From CAYJWL01 sp964373855 (GTDB lineage Bacteria; Patescibacteriota; Andersenbacteria; UBA10190), in the NCBI GenBank assembly GCA_964373855.1, contig CAYJWL010000001.1:1-51131 (forward strand): a stretch of 51,131 bases of DNA, written 5' to 3'. Made by a program: the position numbers and the translations under genes. Positions 34,303 through 43,293 of this stretch are shown here, one piece after another; positions within the stretch are counted from its first letter, which is position 1; each line of letters begins with the position of its first letter. Below the pieces are notes generated by a model. The model was given only the letters and a program-made list of their open reading frames with translations. It was not told the origin of the DNA and did not search any database.

Positions 34303-35525
34303 AGATTTTGTTTTTGTCTGGTCACTACCCGCCAGCAACTAGCGGGGGAGGCGAGATCTCGACTCATCTTATTGCGCAAGGCTTGGCTGCCGCCGGACAC
34401 GATCTTCACGTTGTTACTGAAGGTACTGTGCCAGAGATCGAGAACATTAACGATGTGGCCGTGATGCGGCTGCCGCTGTCATTTACAGCCAAACCGTTAT
34501 TAGAACAACGCCACGCTCGGCGAATTGCTAAAGGCTTAAAGGCGAGCGTCGATTCGTCTCAATTCGATATTATTCATGCCCATGACTTTCGCACAATTGT
34601 AGTATTAGCTGAATGGGAAGCGATTAGTACAAAAACAGGCTGGCCCAAGACAGTTATTACAATCCGTGATTACGCCCAGATATCTGGAGATACCAATTAT
34701 TTGCTGCGCGATGGATCGATTCCTGATCAGCCGCTGTCTTGGTCCGCTAATTTGCGATCAAACAGGATTGCCGAGGCATCGCTGTGGCGCAAGCCGTTCC
34801 GGGCTTGGCAATATTTGTTTAACCTACCGTATCGATATCGAACATTTAGCTTGTTTAAAAACCAGATTTTTATTTCTGAAGCGCTGCGCAAGGAAATTGG
34901 CCAGCATCGTGATTTGAGCAATATCAACACCGCAGTTATCTATAATCCTGTGGCGCCAGAATATATAGAAAAGCCACTGCGTGAAGGGAAGCCTCATGAA
35001 GTGCTGTACGTCGGACGGGTGGAGATGTATAAAGGCGTGGGATTGCTGCTCGGGGCGTGGCAAAATGTCATGCAGAATGTGCGTGATGCCCATCTGACAC
35101 TAGTTGGTCGCGGAGCACAGAAGCATCAATATGAGCAGCTGGTTGATTCGCTGCGGATGAGCCGCAACGTCACGTTCATCGACCATGTGCCGTATGAAAA
35201 AATGATTGATTACTATGATGAATCCTCTATTGTAGTTTCGCCGCACCTGTGGCTTGAGCCATTCGGCAGAACAGTGATCGAGGGAATGGCGCGCGGGAAG
35301 ATTGTGGTAGCCGCAGATGCGGGCGGCCCGGGAGAAATAATTGAGCAGGGCCAGACCGGCTTTTTGTTTGCCCGGGGATCACACGAAGATTTAGCCCGCT
35401 CTCTCCTTGGTGCTCTTCGATTAGAGGCGCAGAGACGGCACAGTATTTCTACGACAGCGCGTATGTGGCTCAAGCAGATCATGTCTTCCCCGGCGCGCCA
35501 TGAGAAATTCTACAACGCTCTGTAA
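34299..35525 (+). CDS. GT4-family glycosyltransferase
   Basis: A 408-aa GT-B enzyme with LSGHYPPATSGGGEISTH at the N-terminus, LYVGRVEMYKGVGLLL, and EPFGRTVIEGMARGKIVVAADAGGPGE in the C-terminal domain. It has about 50 more residues than its neighbours between the domains (near 100-180), with DYAQISGDTN. It is the last gene of the operon and converges on the GT9 gene 13 bp away; no intrinsic terminator is seen between them. Confidence 0.87.
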   Translation: MKILFLSGHYPPATSGGGEISTHLIAQGLAAAGHDLHVVTEGTVPEIENINDVAVMRLPLSFTAKPLLEQRHARRIAKGLKASVDSSQFDIIHAHDFRTIVVLAEWEAISTKTGWPKTVITIRDYAQISGDTNYLLRDGSIPDQPLSWSANLRSNRIAEASLWRKPFRAWQYLFNLPYRYRTFSLFKNQIFISEALRKEIGQHRDLSNINTAVIYNPVAPEYIEKPLREGKPHEVLYVGRVEMYKGVGLLLGAWQNVMQNVRDAHLTLVGRGAQKHQYEQLVDSLRMSRNVTFIDHVPYEKMIDYYDESSIVVSPHLWLEPFGRTVIEGMARGKIVVAADAGGPGEIIEQGQTGFLFARGSHEDLARSLLGALRLEAQRRHSISTTARMWLKQIMSSPARHEKFYNAL

Positions 35526-35538
35526 GGGACACTGTCTA

Positions 35539-36645
35539 TCAAATCGTGCTGGTTATTTCTTGGATCACAAGATCTGACGTAATGGCCGTTATGGTGGGAT
35601 GCGGTGTTTGTTTTATGTGATAATTTTTCTCTGTGTCATAGGCCGGCTGGGTTCCTTTAGCGCGAATAACATGTGAGTCAACTCCGCGCGGGCCCGTTTT
35701 TTTCTCATCGGTCGGGCCAAGGAGACCGAAGGTTTTAGCGCCGCTGGCCGCGGCCAGATGCATCAGGCCTGAATCGTTGGACAGCACAAACTGGCATCGT
35801 TTCATGAGACCTGCTGTTGTTAGAAGATTTGTAGAAATAACGGAGGCGTGGGGCTTGAGCTGATGTGAGATAGACAGATTAAGCTGGGTTTCTGCCGGAC
35901 CGCCAAAAAGCAATATGTGGGCATTTAATGTTGCAATAAAGTGATTTGCTGCGGCGATAAAGTTTTCTGCCGGCCATCGCTTCCAAAGGAAATCCGGGGC
36001 CGAGCCGGCATGGATGCCAATCAAAGATTTTCCGCGTGTTACTTTGAGGGTAGACAGCAGCTGCATGGCTTCCTGATCATGAGCAGTGGGAATTGAGAGG
36101 CGGTAGTTGACCCGCCAGGCCAGAGGGTCCGCTCCTTGCGCGTGAGCTTCGCAGTCGCCGGCCGTGTTTTGGCGGATAGTTGGTAGCTGATCGGTGATGC
36201 CGAGCGGTTCCAGCAAGCGAATATTTTGCTCTATATCATGAAGATCCCGCTGTTCGTCAACCGGATGCGTCAGTAAAAAACCGCTGCGTGGGTTACAGCG
36301 GAATGGATATGTATTGCCGATACGCTGGGGTATATTTGCCAGCCATACATAGGCGGCGCTCTTAAAAAGCTGTCCGGGTGACAAGACAATGCCAACATCA
36401 AACCCCATACGATTTAACGTATATGTCAATCGGATATGTTCGAGAGGTGTGGCTTTGGGAGGCGCCTCAATGACATCATCAACATGCGGATCGTTTTCGG
36501 CCAGCTCTTTTGTTCCGCGCGGCGCTACCCACACAGTCACATGCCAATCGGGCTTATTTTTCTTGAGCAAGGCTATGGTCGGAGACTGCATCAGATAATT
36601 TCCAATGCCCGCCAGGCTTACTAATAATACTTTTCTTACCGGCAT
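35539..36645 (-). CDS. GT9-family (heptosyltransferase-like) glycosyltransferase
   Basis: A 368-aa GT-B enzyme of the ADP-heptose:LPS heptosyltransferase family. It has LVSLAGIGNYLMQSP at the N-terminus, GIHAGSAPDFLWKRWPAENF (about 228), and NDSGLMHLAAASG followed by GPTDEKKTGP. No heptose synthesis or LPS gene is present in the window, so it probably transfers another sugar. TATAGT lies 11 nt upstream of the ATG, compatible with a very short leader. It diverges from the 155-aa gene. Confidence 0.87.
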   Translation of the reverse strand: MPVRKVLLVSLAGIGNYLMQSPTIALLKKNKPDWHVTVWVAPRGTKELAENDPHVDDVIEAPPKATPLEHIRLTYTLNRMGFDVGIVLSPGQLFKSAAYVWLANIPQRIGNTYPFRCNPRSGFLLTHPVDEQRDLHDIEQNIRLLEPLGITDQLPTIRQNTAGDCEAHAQGADPLAWRVNYRLSIPTAHDQEAMQLLSTLKVTRGKSLIGIHAGSAPDFLWKRWPAENFIAAANHFIATLNAHILLFGGPAETQLNLSISHQLKPHASVISTNLLTTAGLMKRCQFVLSNDSGLMHLAAASGAKTFGLLGPTDEKKTGPRGVDSHVIRAKGTQPAYDTEKNYHIKQTPHPTITAITSDLVIQEITSTI

Positions 36646-36730
36646 AGACTGTGCACACTATACATATTAGGCTGGAATCACTGGCCTTACGTCTGATCCT
36701 TGCAAAATCAAATTACTAAAGGGATAAAAA

Positions 36731-37198
36731 ATGTCATGGTCCCTAAACGTATCGTACTATAATACCGTCATTGAGTGGCTGCATTTACAACCGGTGAAAT
36801 TTTGGCTCGATCTAGAGACTGACATTCTGTGTAACACGACTTATCGCCGCCAGCTAAGAGACGGCCCAAAACTCATTGATGCGGCTATGAATCTTGGACC
36901 ATTTACGATGGACGTGACACAATCGCTGAGGGCAATCAGTGAGGCAACGCGCTGCGTTATCACTTGCGTCTGCCACCAAGTTAAAGCTCGCGGTCAACAC
37001 GGAATGAAGTTAGCAGCCACCGCCACGGCGGTGCCTGACGCAGCCGAATGGATGGTTCTGGCGAACACTGCTCTTCTCTTAGGGATCGCTGGCGCTTTAC
37101 CGCAATCGGAAATTAAAAAATGGTGGGATGTTATTTTCAAACTGCCATGCAAAGAGCCGGGGATAATTGAACGCCTAATCAACTCCGCTCCTGCCTAG
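36731..37198 (+). CDS. Unknown 155-aa soluble protein
   Basis: No family recognised. The protein is helical, without signal peptide, and contains five cysteines including CVITCVCHQ near 78-85, a Trp-rich start and a conserved-looking DAAEWMVLANTALLLG. The ATG at 36731 has a good Shine-Dalgarno sequence (AAAGGGA), unlike most genes around it. It is the only rightward gene within a long leftward stretch and ends in a CTAG shared with the stop of the convergent GT4 gene. It may be cargo unrelated to glycan synthesis. Confidence 0.7.
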   Translation: MSWSLNVSYYNTVIEWLHLQPVKFWLDLETDILCNTTYRRQLRDGPKLIDAAMNLGPFTMDVTQSLRAISEATRCVITCVCHQVKARGQHGMKLAATATAVPDAAEWMVLANTALLLGIAGALPQSEIKKWWDVIFKLPCKEPGIIERLINSAPA

Positions 37199-38364
37199 CT
37201 CTGCCGCGCCTGAAGCCTTCCCTGATCGTACTCACTATACAGTGCGATCAGTTTTTTTATATTTTTATCCCACGAAAATGATGCGGCGACGTGTGACTGT
37301 CCGGCCGCGGCCAGTTTCCTGCCCAGCTCGGAGTTATCTAATAGCGCGGCCACATGTTTGATTAACTCCCGATTATTCTTAAATAGCAGTCCGGCCTGGG
37401 CATGAGGAACAACGAACGGGAGGGCGGCTACATTTCGTGCAACCACGGGCAGAGCACTGGCTAGAGCCTCGGCGGGAACTATACCAAAGGTTTCATGCCA
37501 GGTTGGGTGGATAAGAACAGTCGCGTGCTGATAGGCACCGATGAGCTCTGTGTCAGACAGTTTCCCCAGGAAATAAACACTATTGGCGAGGCCGGCCCGT
37601 TGTGCCTGCTGTTGCAGGGCAAATTGCTCACCAAAATCTTCGCCGACAATAACCAGCCCGGCATCATCATGTGTTTTTTTGATCTCAACAAGTGCCCTAA
37701 TGGCGTCAGAAATTCCTTTCCCCTTAGATAAACGAGATACTGTCAATAAAATTCTTCCCGGTATCCCTCGTTGCCTAAATGGATTTTGTCTTGTAACCGA
37801 ATAACGGGGGACGTCTATGCCCGGCGGAATGAGCTCAAACCTTTTGACTGTAAAGCCGTCCTGCTCGATGAGCCGTTGCTCGTAAGGTGAAATAGTCACA
37901 ACCACATCTGCCGCGGCAAATGTTATATTGCCAATCACCTGTTTATACAACTGCCATATTAATTTTTTTCTGGTGGCGTGGTTGTAGTAGATAGGGTGGA
38001 AGATAAAGGGAATGTGGTAACGTCTGGCAAACCGGGCAGCGACGTCTGCCGGCTGATACCAAAAGCTATAGGCGTGCACTATGTCAGGCTGGTGGTGTCC
38101 GAGGTAATACGACAGCGCTTGCAAACGAGGATACGAGACAAAAGGTGTGACAGCATGGTGCAGGCGTTGCACATATATGGGGTCATCCAGCAGCAGATTT
38201 GGATCCAGCAAAGAAACAGGCCCATGAGTGCGCATTGAACTTGTCAGCACGCGCACATCGCGGCCCGCATCAATCGCATACGTTCGCTGTACAATTTCCT
38301 GAATATAGCTTTCCGCGCCGCCTGTTGCCGGGGGATATCGCAGACAAGCATGAACAATCCGCAT
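37195..38364 (-). CDS. GT4-family glycosyltransferase
   Basis: A 389-aa GT-B enzyme with CLRYPPATGGAESYIQE (about 7-23), VSRLSKGKGISDAI and HETFGIVPAEALASALPVVARN. It is the last gene of the leftward operon that starts near 43998, 4 bp after the GT2 gene. The acceptor is unknown. Its stop overlaps the stop of the 155-aa gene (CTAG). Confidence 0.88.
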   Translation of the reverse strand: MRIVHACLRYPPATGGAESYIQEIVQRTYAIDAGRDVRVLTSSMRTHGPVSLLDPNLLLDDPIYVQRLHHAVTPFVSYPRLQALSYYLGHHQPDIVHAYSFWYQPADVAARFARRYHIPFIFHPIYYNHATRKKLIWQLYKQVIGNITFAAADVVVTISPYEQRLIEQDGFTVKRFELIPPGIDVPRYSVTRQNPFRQRGIPGRILLTVSRLSKGKGISDAIRALVEIKKTHDDAGLVIVGEDFGEQFALQQQAQRAGLANSVYFLGKLSDTELIGAYQHATVLIHPTWHETFGIVPAEALASALPVVARNVAALPFVVPHAQAGLLFKNNRELIKHVAALLDNSELGRKLAAAGQSHVAASFSWDKNIKKLIALYSEYDQGRLQARQS

Positions 38365-38368
38365 ATGA

Positions 38369-39187
38369 TTATTTTACGCTTTTTGCTTTGAGCTTTTGGT
38401 TTGAATTTTTAGCTTCAGCTAAATACTTCCTAGCCATTTCCCACTCATAGTAACTCGACATGATTGACCATACGATGCCTGCCCAACCATCAAGCCAGCC
38501 GCGGCGGAAAAGAAGGAGTTTGGCGCATTGTTTGACCGCCAACAGCCAAGGCAAGAAGGGCGTGGCGCTCACTACCCGGCCTGACCGGTGTTGGCCTGTC
38601 TCTTTCATGCGCCGCGCGTCCAAGCTGGTATAGTGGTGCATTGAGGCCAGATATGAACCAATCGTGGCGTGGGAATAATGTATGAGAGGGCGCGCCAGCA
38701 CGCCCGAGATAGCATCGCCCAGCTTAACAATTTCTCCTGTGTTGGTTTCAAGTTGCTCGTGTACAGGGCTGTCTGTCCAGCGCGCAGCGTCTTTTTTAAA
38801 TAGCCTGGCATTATGACCATAGAGATGTGGCAAAGGCCTGCCTAAGAAAACAGTAATAATTCGCAGCCAATATATGGTATGTGCTGACCGCGAGATGACG
38901 GCTGTTATTTCGTCCGCCAGGCCAGAGGTAATTTCCTCGTCGGCATCAACAAAGAGAACCCATTCCCCGCTGGCGCGGGCTAGTCCATAATTTTTTTGCT
39001 GCCCGTATCCTTGCCAGGCTCGCGTGATAGTTTTATCAGCGTATTTTTCTGCCAGTTGCGCGGTGCTGTCCGTTGTGGCAGCGTCAAGGATAACAATAAT
39101 TTCGTCGCAAAAATGAAGATGTTTAAGACAGTGTGTAATAGTAGCAGCGGCATTTTTGGCGATGACGATAGCAGCCAGCCTGGTCAT
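38369..39187 (-). CDS. GT2-family glycosyltransferase (WaaE/KdtX-like)
   Basis: A 272-aa GT2 enzyme: AIVIAKNAAATITHCL at the N-terminus, IVILDAATTDST, QKNYGLARASGEWVLFVDADEEIT with the metal site D81-D83, then a C-terminal region with hydrophobic helices near 215-245. Members of this group transfer glucose or similar sugars to a lipid-linked core. The last 16 residues (KNSNQKLKAKSVK type) are a low-complexity tail encoded by AT-rich repeat DNA (38371-38416). The ATG overlaps the stop of the deacetylase gene (ATGA). Confidence 0.86.
   Translation of the reverse strand: MTRLAAIVIAKNAAATITHCLKHLHFCDEIIVILDAATTDSTAQLAEKYADKTITRAWQGYGQQKNYGLARASGEWVLFVDADEEITSGLADEITAVISRSAHTIYWLRIITVFLGRPLPHLYGHNARLFKKDAARWTDSPVHEQLETNTGEIVKLGDAISGVLARPLIHYSHATIGSYLASMHHYTSLDARRMKETGQHRSGRVVSATPFLPWLLAVKQCAKLLLFRRGWLDGWAGIVWSIMSSYYEWEMARKYLAEAKNSNQKLKAKSVK
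38371..38416. repeat. AT-rich low-complexity repeat forming a protein tail
   Basis: Minus strand reads as imperfect repeats of A-rich units around CAAA/GCAAAA (AAAATTCAAACC, AAAAGCTCAAAGC). It supplies the Lys/Asn/Ser-rich C-terminus of the GT2 protein and ends at its stop codon. A related AT-rich stretch is inserted in the GT9 gene at 45060-45096. Confidence 0.45.
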
Positions 39188-39840
39188 ACCCTGGACGATT
39201 GTACAACCTCCCGGATAGTTCTAACACTGACAGGCAGGCGAGCAATAAACTCCAGGTGTTTTTTTAGGTCACGCGTACGGACTCGGTGCTTAAGAACACC
39301 GTCGTCATCTACCAGGTGATAGGTTTCAATGAGCCAGCTATTAGCCAGGAAAGTCCAGGCCGCCAAAACATTAGCTTTCCAGACGCTAAAATTCCTGATA
39401 GTAAAATTAAACGACTGAAGGCGCATGGGGTCACGCGGCGGAATTGTCTCAAATCCCCTTATCACCGTGCGACCAGCGGTATAATGTGCGCGGGCGGCAT
39501 TCACAACAGTGGTATTGAACGCGCCACCGGGATACACCAGCGTGGTTGCACCCAGTGATTGTGATGGCTCACGGAGTTCACGTTCCAATTCAGCTTGAGA
39601 TATTTTTGTCAAGTCAGTATGATTGACTGAATGGGAGGCTAACTCGTGACCTTCCGCACCCAGGCTAAGCCATTGCGGCCAAGGCTTAATCGCGCTTTCG
39701 CGATTGCGCTGTAAGCGTGAACCATTCAGCGGTAATGCAAAAACTGCATGCAGCCCATTGGCCCGCAATAGAGGGACAGCATTGTCAAAGACGTTCTGGT
39801 AGCCGTCATCGAACACTAACGTGATAACGCCTCGTGTCAT
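39184..39840 (-). CDS. NodB-type polysaccharide deacetylase
   Basis: A 218-aa protein with the metal-site aspartates FDDGY (D11-D12) and HSVNH (H70, H74), then YPGGAFN and, near the C-terminus, the LPVSVRTIREV stretch. Length and motif order fit the NodB homology domain without signal peptide, so it probably removes N-acetyl groups from a cytoplasmic lipid-linked sugar. It lies between a GT2 gene and a CDP-glycerol-transferase-like gene, with ATGA overlaps on both sides. Confidence 0.86.
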   Translation of the reverse strand: MTRGVITLVFDDGYQNVFDNAVPLLRANGLHAVFALPLNGSRLQRNRESAIKPWPQWLSLGAEGHELASHSVNHTDLTKISQAELERELREPSQSLGATTLVYPGGAFNTTVVNAARAHYTAGRTVIRGFETIPPRDPMRLQSFNFTIRNFSVWKANVLAAWTFLANSWLIETYHLVDDDGVLKHRVRTRDLKKHLEFIARLPVSVRTIREVVQSSRV

Positions 39841-41021
39841 GTGGTTGCCATACGCTTAATGGCCTGAAGGACTTTACGACCGGCTGTGCCGTCCGTCGTA
39901 GTCATGAGACGCGCGACGGTTTTTTGGCGCGCCGCCTCTGTCGCAGTGCGGTCAGCCAATGATACTTTGAGAGAGGTAATAAGCTGCTGTTTGTTGGTTA
40001 CAACATAGGTTGCTCCGTCACGGATTAAATCCGCATAATGTTCATTAAAGTCCCGATAGACCATCGAGCGATACCACCGCCACCAGTCAAGCGGGCGGCC
40101 GTATCGTACGTTAATGACCGGAGTGCCGGCAACCAGCGATTCAAGTGCGGTACTTGATGAATGGTTCACTAAGACGGCCGCATGTTTAAAAAGAGCTACC
40201 AGCATATAGATGTCAACGTCCTTGGGATTGTAAAGAAAATCTGGATGTGGCGCCTGTGATTGACGGCCGAATGAGTACCGTACTATCACTCCATATTGTT
40301 GCAGGTTGGCATGCTTGGATAATTTTCCTCCGGGGTGAACAGAGGCATATATATATGGCGCCGGGCGGAGATTGTCAGCTGTAATCCACTCACGTATGGC
40401 CGCAACAATATAGTCCATAGGATAAAGCTCCGTTGTTGCCACATGAATGAGAGGACGTGATGCCTGACGCAGATTAAGATACGTATAAAGTTCCTGCTTT
40501 GTCGGTATATTTTCATTGTGCCTAAAATAGTCTAGTCGGGGCGCACCAATAACTGCCACGGCCGCTTCACTCACATGCGGCCAGACTCGAAGCAGGTGCC
40601 GTTTCATGGTAGTGTTCCAAACAATAAAAAAATCAGCGGGTACTGTCGGTTGCCGTCGTCGAACCATCCGCTCAATTTTCCAGACGTTATCCCAGCTGGC
40701 TATAAATGTCAGAGTTTTTATATTCAGTTTCTGGGCGGCTACAAGAAGGGGATAGTCGAGTGGATCATGGCCCACTGTGTTGGTCACGACGATATCGGCC
40801 GGCTGCAGAGTCAGTAATTTCTCGTACCCTGCTTCTGTGTCGGGATTTTGGACGAATGAAAATTTATGGGAGAAGTTACTAAATAACTCTGCCCGGTGCG
40901 GCGCGGCCGGGGTAAGGCATATTACTTCCGTGATCATGGCATCGGCTTCTAAAGCTGCACGGAGGGGCAGAACTAACTCACGTAAGTGATATCCTGTGGG
41001 GACCGAAAATAATATTTTCAT
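39837..41021 (-). CDS. GT-B-like transferase related to CDP-glycerol glycerophosphotransferases
   Basis: A 394-aa protein with a GT-B-like plan. The N-terminal VPTGYHLRELVLPL is followed by ASWDNVWK (about 118-125), similar to the SWDN motif of CDP-glycerol/teichoic-acid type transferases and related capsule proteins. VNHSSSTALESLVAGTPVINVRYGRP in the C-terminal half is the usual donor-binding region. It may add glycerol- or ribitol-phosphate or a hexose. Confidence in the family is moderate. It overlaps both neighbours by ATGA. Confidence 0.65.
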   Translation of the reverse strand: MKILFSVPTGYHLRELVLPLRAALEADAMITEVICLTPAAPHRAELFSNFSHKFSFVQNPDTEAGYEKLLTLQPADIVVTNTVGHDPLDYPLLVAAQKLNIKTLTFIASWDNVWKIERMVRRRQPTVPADFFIVWNTTMKRHLLRVWPHVSEAAVAVIGAPRLDYFRHNENIPTKQELYTYLNLRQASRPLIHVATTELYPMDYIVAAIREWITADNLRPAPYIYASVHPGGKLSKHANLQQYGVIVRYSFGRQSQAPHPDFLYNPKDVDIYMLVALFKHAAVLVNHSSSTALESLVAGTPVINVRYGRPLDWWRWYRSMVYRDFNEHYADLIRDGATYVVTNKQQLITSLKVSLADRTATEAARQKTVARLMTTTDGTAGRKVLQAIKRMATT

Positions 41022-43288
41022 TCTGGTGGGTGGATGTATAAGGAGGAGCGCCGCGGTTCTTGCCCTCGTACCGCCACCATGACATAGATGGCGGTTGCAA
41101 GTAAAGAAATTACCAGTCCAACATGTAGGTTGACAGGGGTGTACACCATATCCACCTGGTGATTACCGGCGGCGAGATTAATTTGTCTGAACAGATTATT
41201 TGATCTGATAATGGCGGCTGGCACTCCATCCACCGTTGCTAGCCAGCCTGGATACCATGTATCCCGGACAACAAGCGCAGTTGGCTGATTGGCCGAGGTG
41301 GCCACAAGCGTATGCCGCGGGGACAGCTCTTGATAATGTGCCGCACCCAAGGATTTTCCAGCCGCGTCTACTAGTTCGGCTCGCGGCCGCGCCGCCATAC
41401 TCTCGATTTTGACCGGCTCGCCCTCTGTCGCGCGGACAATGGCGCCAACATTTATTTCCTGCAACAGGGCTGCATCAGCCACGTCATAGTCATTGCCACC
41501 GCGCAGTCTATCGAGAGTATCTAACTGTGCTGGTAGCGGCAGGGAGGCCGGCCACTCTATGCCCGGTATATTGAATTGGGCATCGATCAGAGGTACCAGT
41601 GCGACTGATAGCAACTGACGTAATTCATTGTTGGCGCGAGACTCGGGATTTGTAAAAAATGCGCCCGTATCCCCGCCGCTGCGGACTGTATATATACGCG
41701 CCTGCTTTTCACGTACCGCTTGGGGCAGCCGCGCTACAGAAGAGGGCTGCGTTAATATCTCCGACCAAGTGATGTTCGGCGTCGCCGTAGCGGCATGGAC
41801 TACAAGTTCAACGGACGCCAGTACTAGGAGAACCCGATGACCACGGCGGGTTACCACCAGGGCGGGCAGGGCGCCAATAATGACTACCCCAAGAATCGTA
41901 TACGGTGATCGTAAGCTCACTGTCGTCTCTCTGGCGCTCTCTAGCATGCTTGATAGCTTACGCGTATAATATGGATCGACAGTCAACGCCTTGAGCGCGG
42001 GGATTCTTAAGACGGCAGTTTGTATTAGTTGTTCATTGCCTTGTTTGTGCAGAAATATATTAGCGGCGATGACGCCGGTAAGCGTTACTACTCCAAACCA
42101 AACCGTTACCCGGCGTGCCCGGTGAGTCACGAGAGGTAGTATTTCATATCCGATTGCCGCCAGCACAGACAGCGAAGCTGAAGAAAAGAGCAACCAGCGG
42201 GCCGGCGCGGAAAATATCCAAAGGCTGGGTTCCAGTCCAATCAGACGCCAGGGCGACAGTGAGCCCAGCGCCAAGCTAAAACTAATTGGCAGCAGCCAAG
42301 CGAAGAAGCGCCAATGAAGGTAATACGGCTGGAAACGGAAATTCTGCCGTGATATGAATGCCACCCCGGCCAGCACTAAAGGTATGATACCGATGTAAAA
42401 TCCGTACTCTACTTCCAGACGCTTGCCCCAATACGTATCATCTGATCCGTAGAAGCGGGGGAAAACCAGGGTGGGTAAATGGTACAATGGGTAACTGTGC
42501 TGGTTCGCCTGTTCTAAATCAAAACCACCTGTGCCGGCACGGGATGACTGCATATAAAGTTCAACCGTAGGAAAAATTTGGGCGGCTGCCACCAGAGCTG
42601 AACCAACAGCCACCATCAGGAGGATGCGTACATTTTTTAATACAGTCTGCTTTCTAATTCGTTTCAGATAGAGAAAATAAAGGCCGGATACCACAGCCAT
42701 AAGGAAGGGAATCTGAAATTGTCCGACCAAAAACGGGCCGGCAAAACACAAAGACAGTATCGCAATCTGCCGTGCAGTAATACGGTCTGTTTCAGCAATT
42801 TTTCTGACAGCCAGAAGCTGCCACGGGAACCACGACAAGGCCAAGATGATGTTTAGATGGTATAAGTGCTGCCAAAGGAAGGCGCCAAAGGTGAAAGTGA
42901 GGCCGCCGACATAAGCGGCGCCAGAACGCAATCCGATCGACCGGACATACTGGTAGAAGCCCACTCCCGATGCGGCAACGTGCAGCACAATAACGACCGG
43001 GAGATATATAAATATTGGGAAAAGAAGCCGGCCAAGAAGCAAGGGAGGATAGAAGAAACCAATCTGACCGGAAGCTAGAACTGGAAATCCCCAAGCCACA
43101 TCGGGGTGCCAGGCAGGCAAAGCGCCAGAGCGCAGTTGCTGCTGATAGAACAATTCAAGCGGAATGAACACATCGCGCATATCACTGACCGCATAAAATT
43201 TCCCTTGCCAGAGTGGGTAGAAGGCGATAGCGAGCGCTATCCCAAATAAGAGCATTAGATGGGATGGCCCTTTTATATGTAGCAACAC
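41018..43288 (-). CDS. YfhO-family GT-C membrane protein
   Basis: About 756 aa. It contains the YfhO landmarks: VSDMRDVFIPLELFYQ with acidic residues D36 and D39, WGFPVLASGQIGFFYPP, about twelve helices, an extracytoplasmic domain, a hairpin (DTWYPGWLATVDG, LAAGNHQVDMVY) and a last helix. The sequence is more distant from the 966- and 912-aa proteins. I choose GTG at 43288 because GGATAA lies 8 nt upstream and the length before the first helix then matches the other YfhO proteins; ATG at 43255 is possible, and the frame from 43426 lies inside the GT2 gene. It follows a polyprenyl-phosphate hexose synthase-like gene, a logical donor supplier. Confidence 0.8.
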   Translation of the reverse strand: MLLHIKGPSHLMLLFGIALAIAFYPLWQGKFYAVSDMRDVFIPLELFYQQQLRSGALPAWHPDVAWGFPVLASGQIGFFYPPLLLGRLLFPIFIYLPVVIVLHVAASGVGFYQYVRSIGLRSGAAYVGGLTFTFGAFLWQHLYHLNIILALSWFPWQLLAVRKIAETDRITARQIAILSLCFAGPFLVGQFQIPFLMAVVSGLYFLYLKRIRKQTVLKNVRILLMVAVGSALVAAAQIFPTVELYMQSSRAGTGGFDLEQANQHSYPLYHLPTLVFPRFYGSDDTYWGKRLEVEYGFYIGIIPLVLAGVAFISRQNFRFQPYYLHWRFFAWLLPISFSLALGSLSPWRLIGLEPSLWIFSAPARWLLFSSASLSVLAAIGYEILPLVTHRARRVTVWFGVVTLTGVIAANIFLHKQGNEQLIQTAVLRIPALKALTVDPYYTRKLSSMLESARETTVSLRSPYTILGVVIIGALPALVVTRRGHRVLLVLASVELVVHAATATPNITWSEILTQPSSVARLPQAVREKQARIYTVRSGGDTGAFFTNPESRANNELRQLLSVALVPLIDAQFNIPGIEWPASLPLPAQLDTLDRLRGGNDYDVADAALLQEINVGAIVRATEGEPVKIESMAARPRAELVDAAGKSLGAAHYQELSPRHTLVATSANQPTALVVRDTWYPGWLATVDGVPAAIIRSNNLFRQINLAAGNHQVDMVYTPVNLHVGLVISLLATAIYVMVAVRGQEPRRSSLYIHPPE

Positions 43289-43293
43289 ATTGA

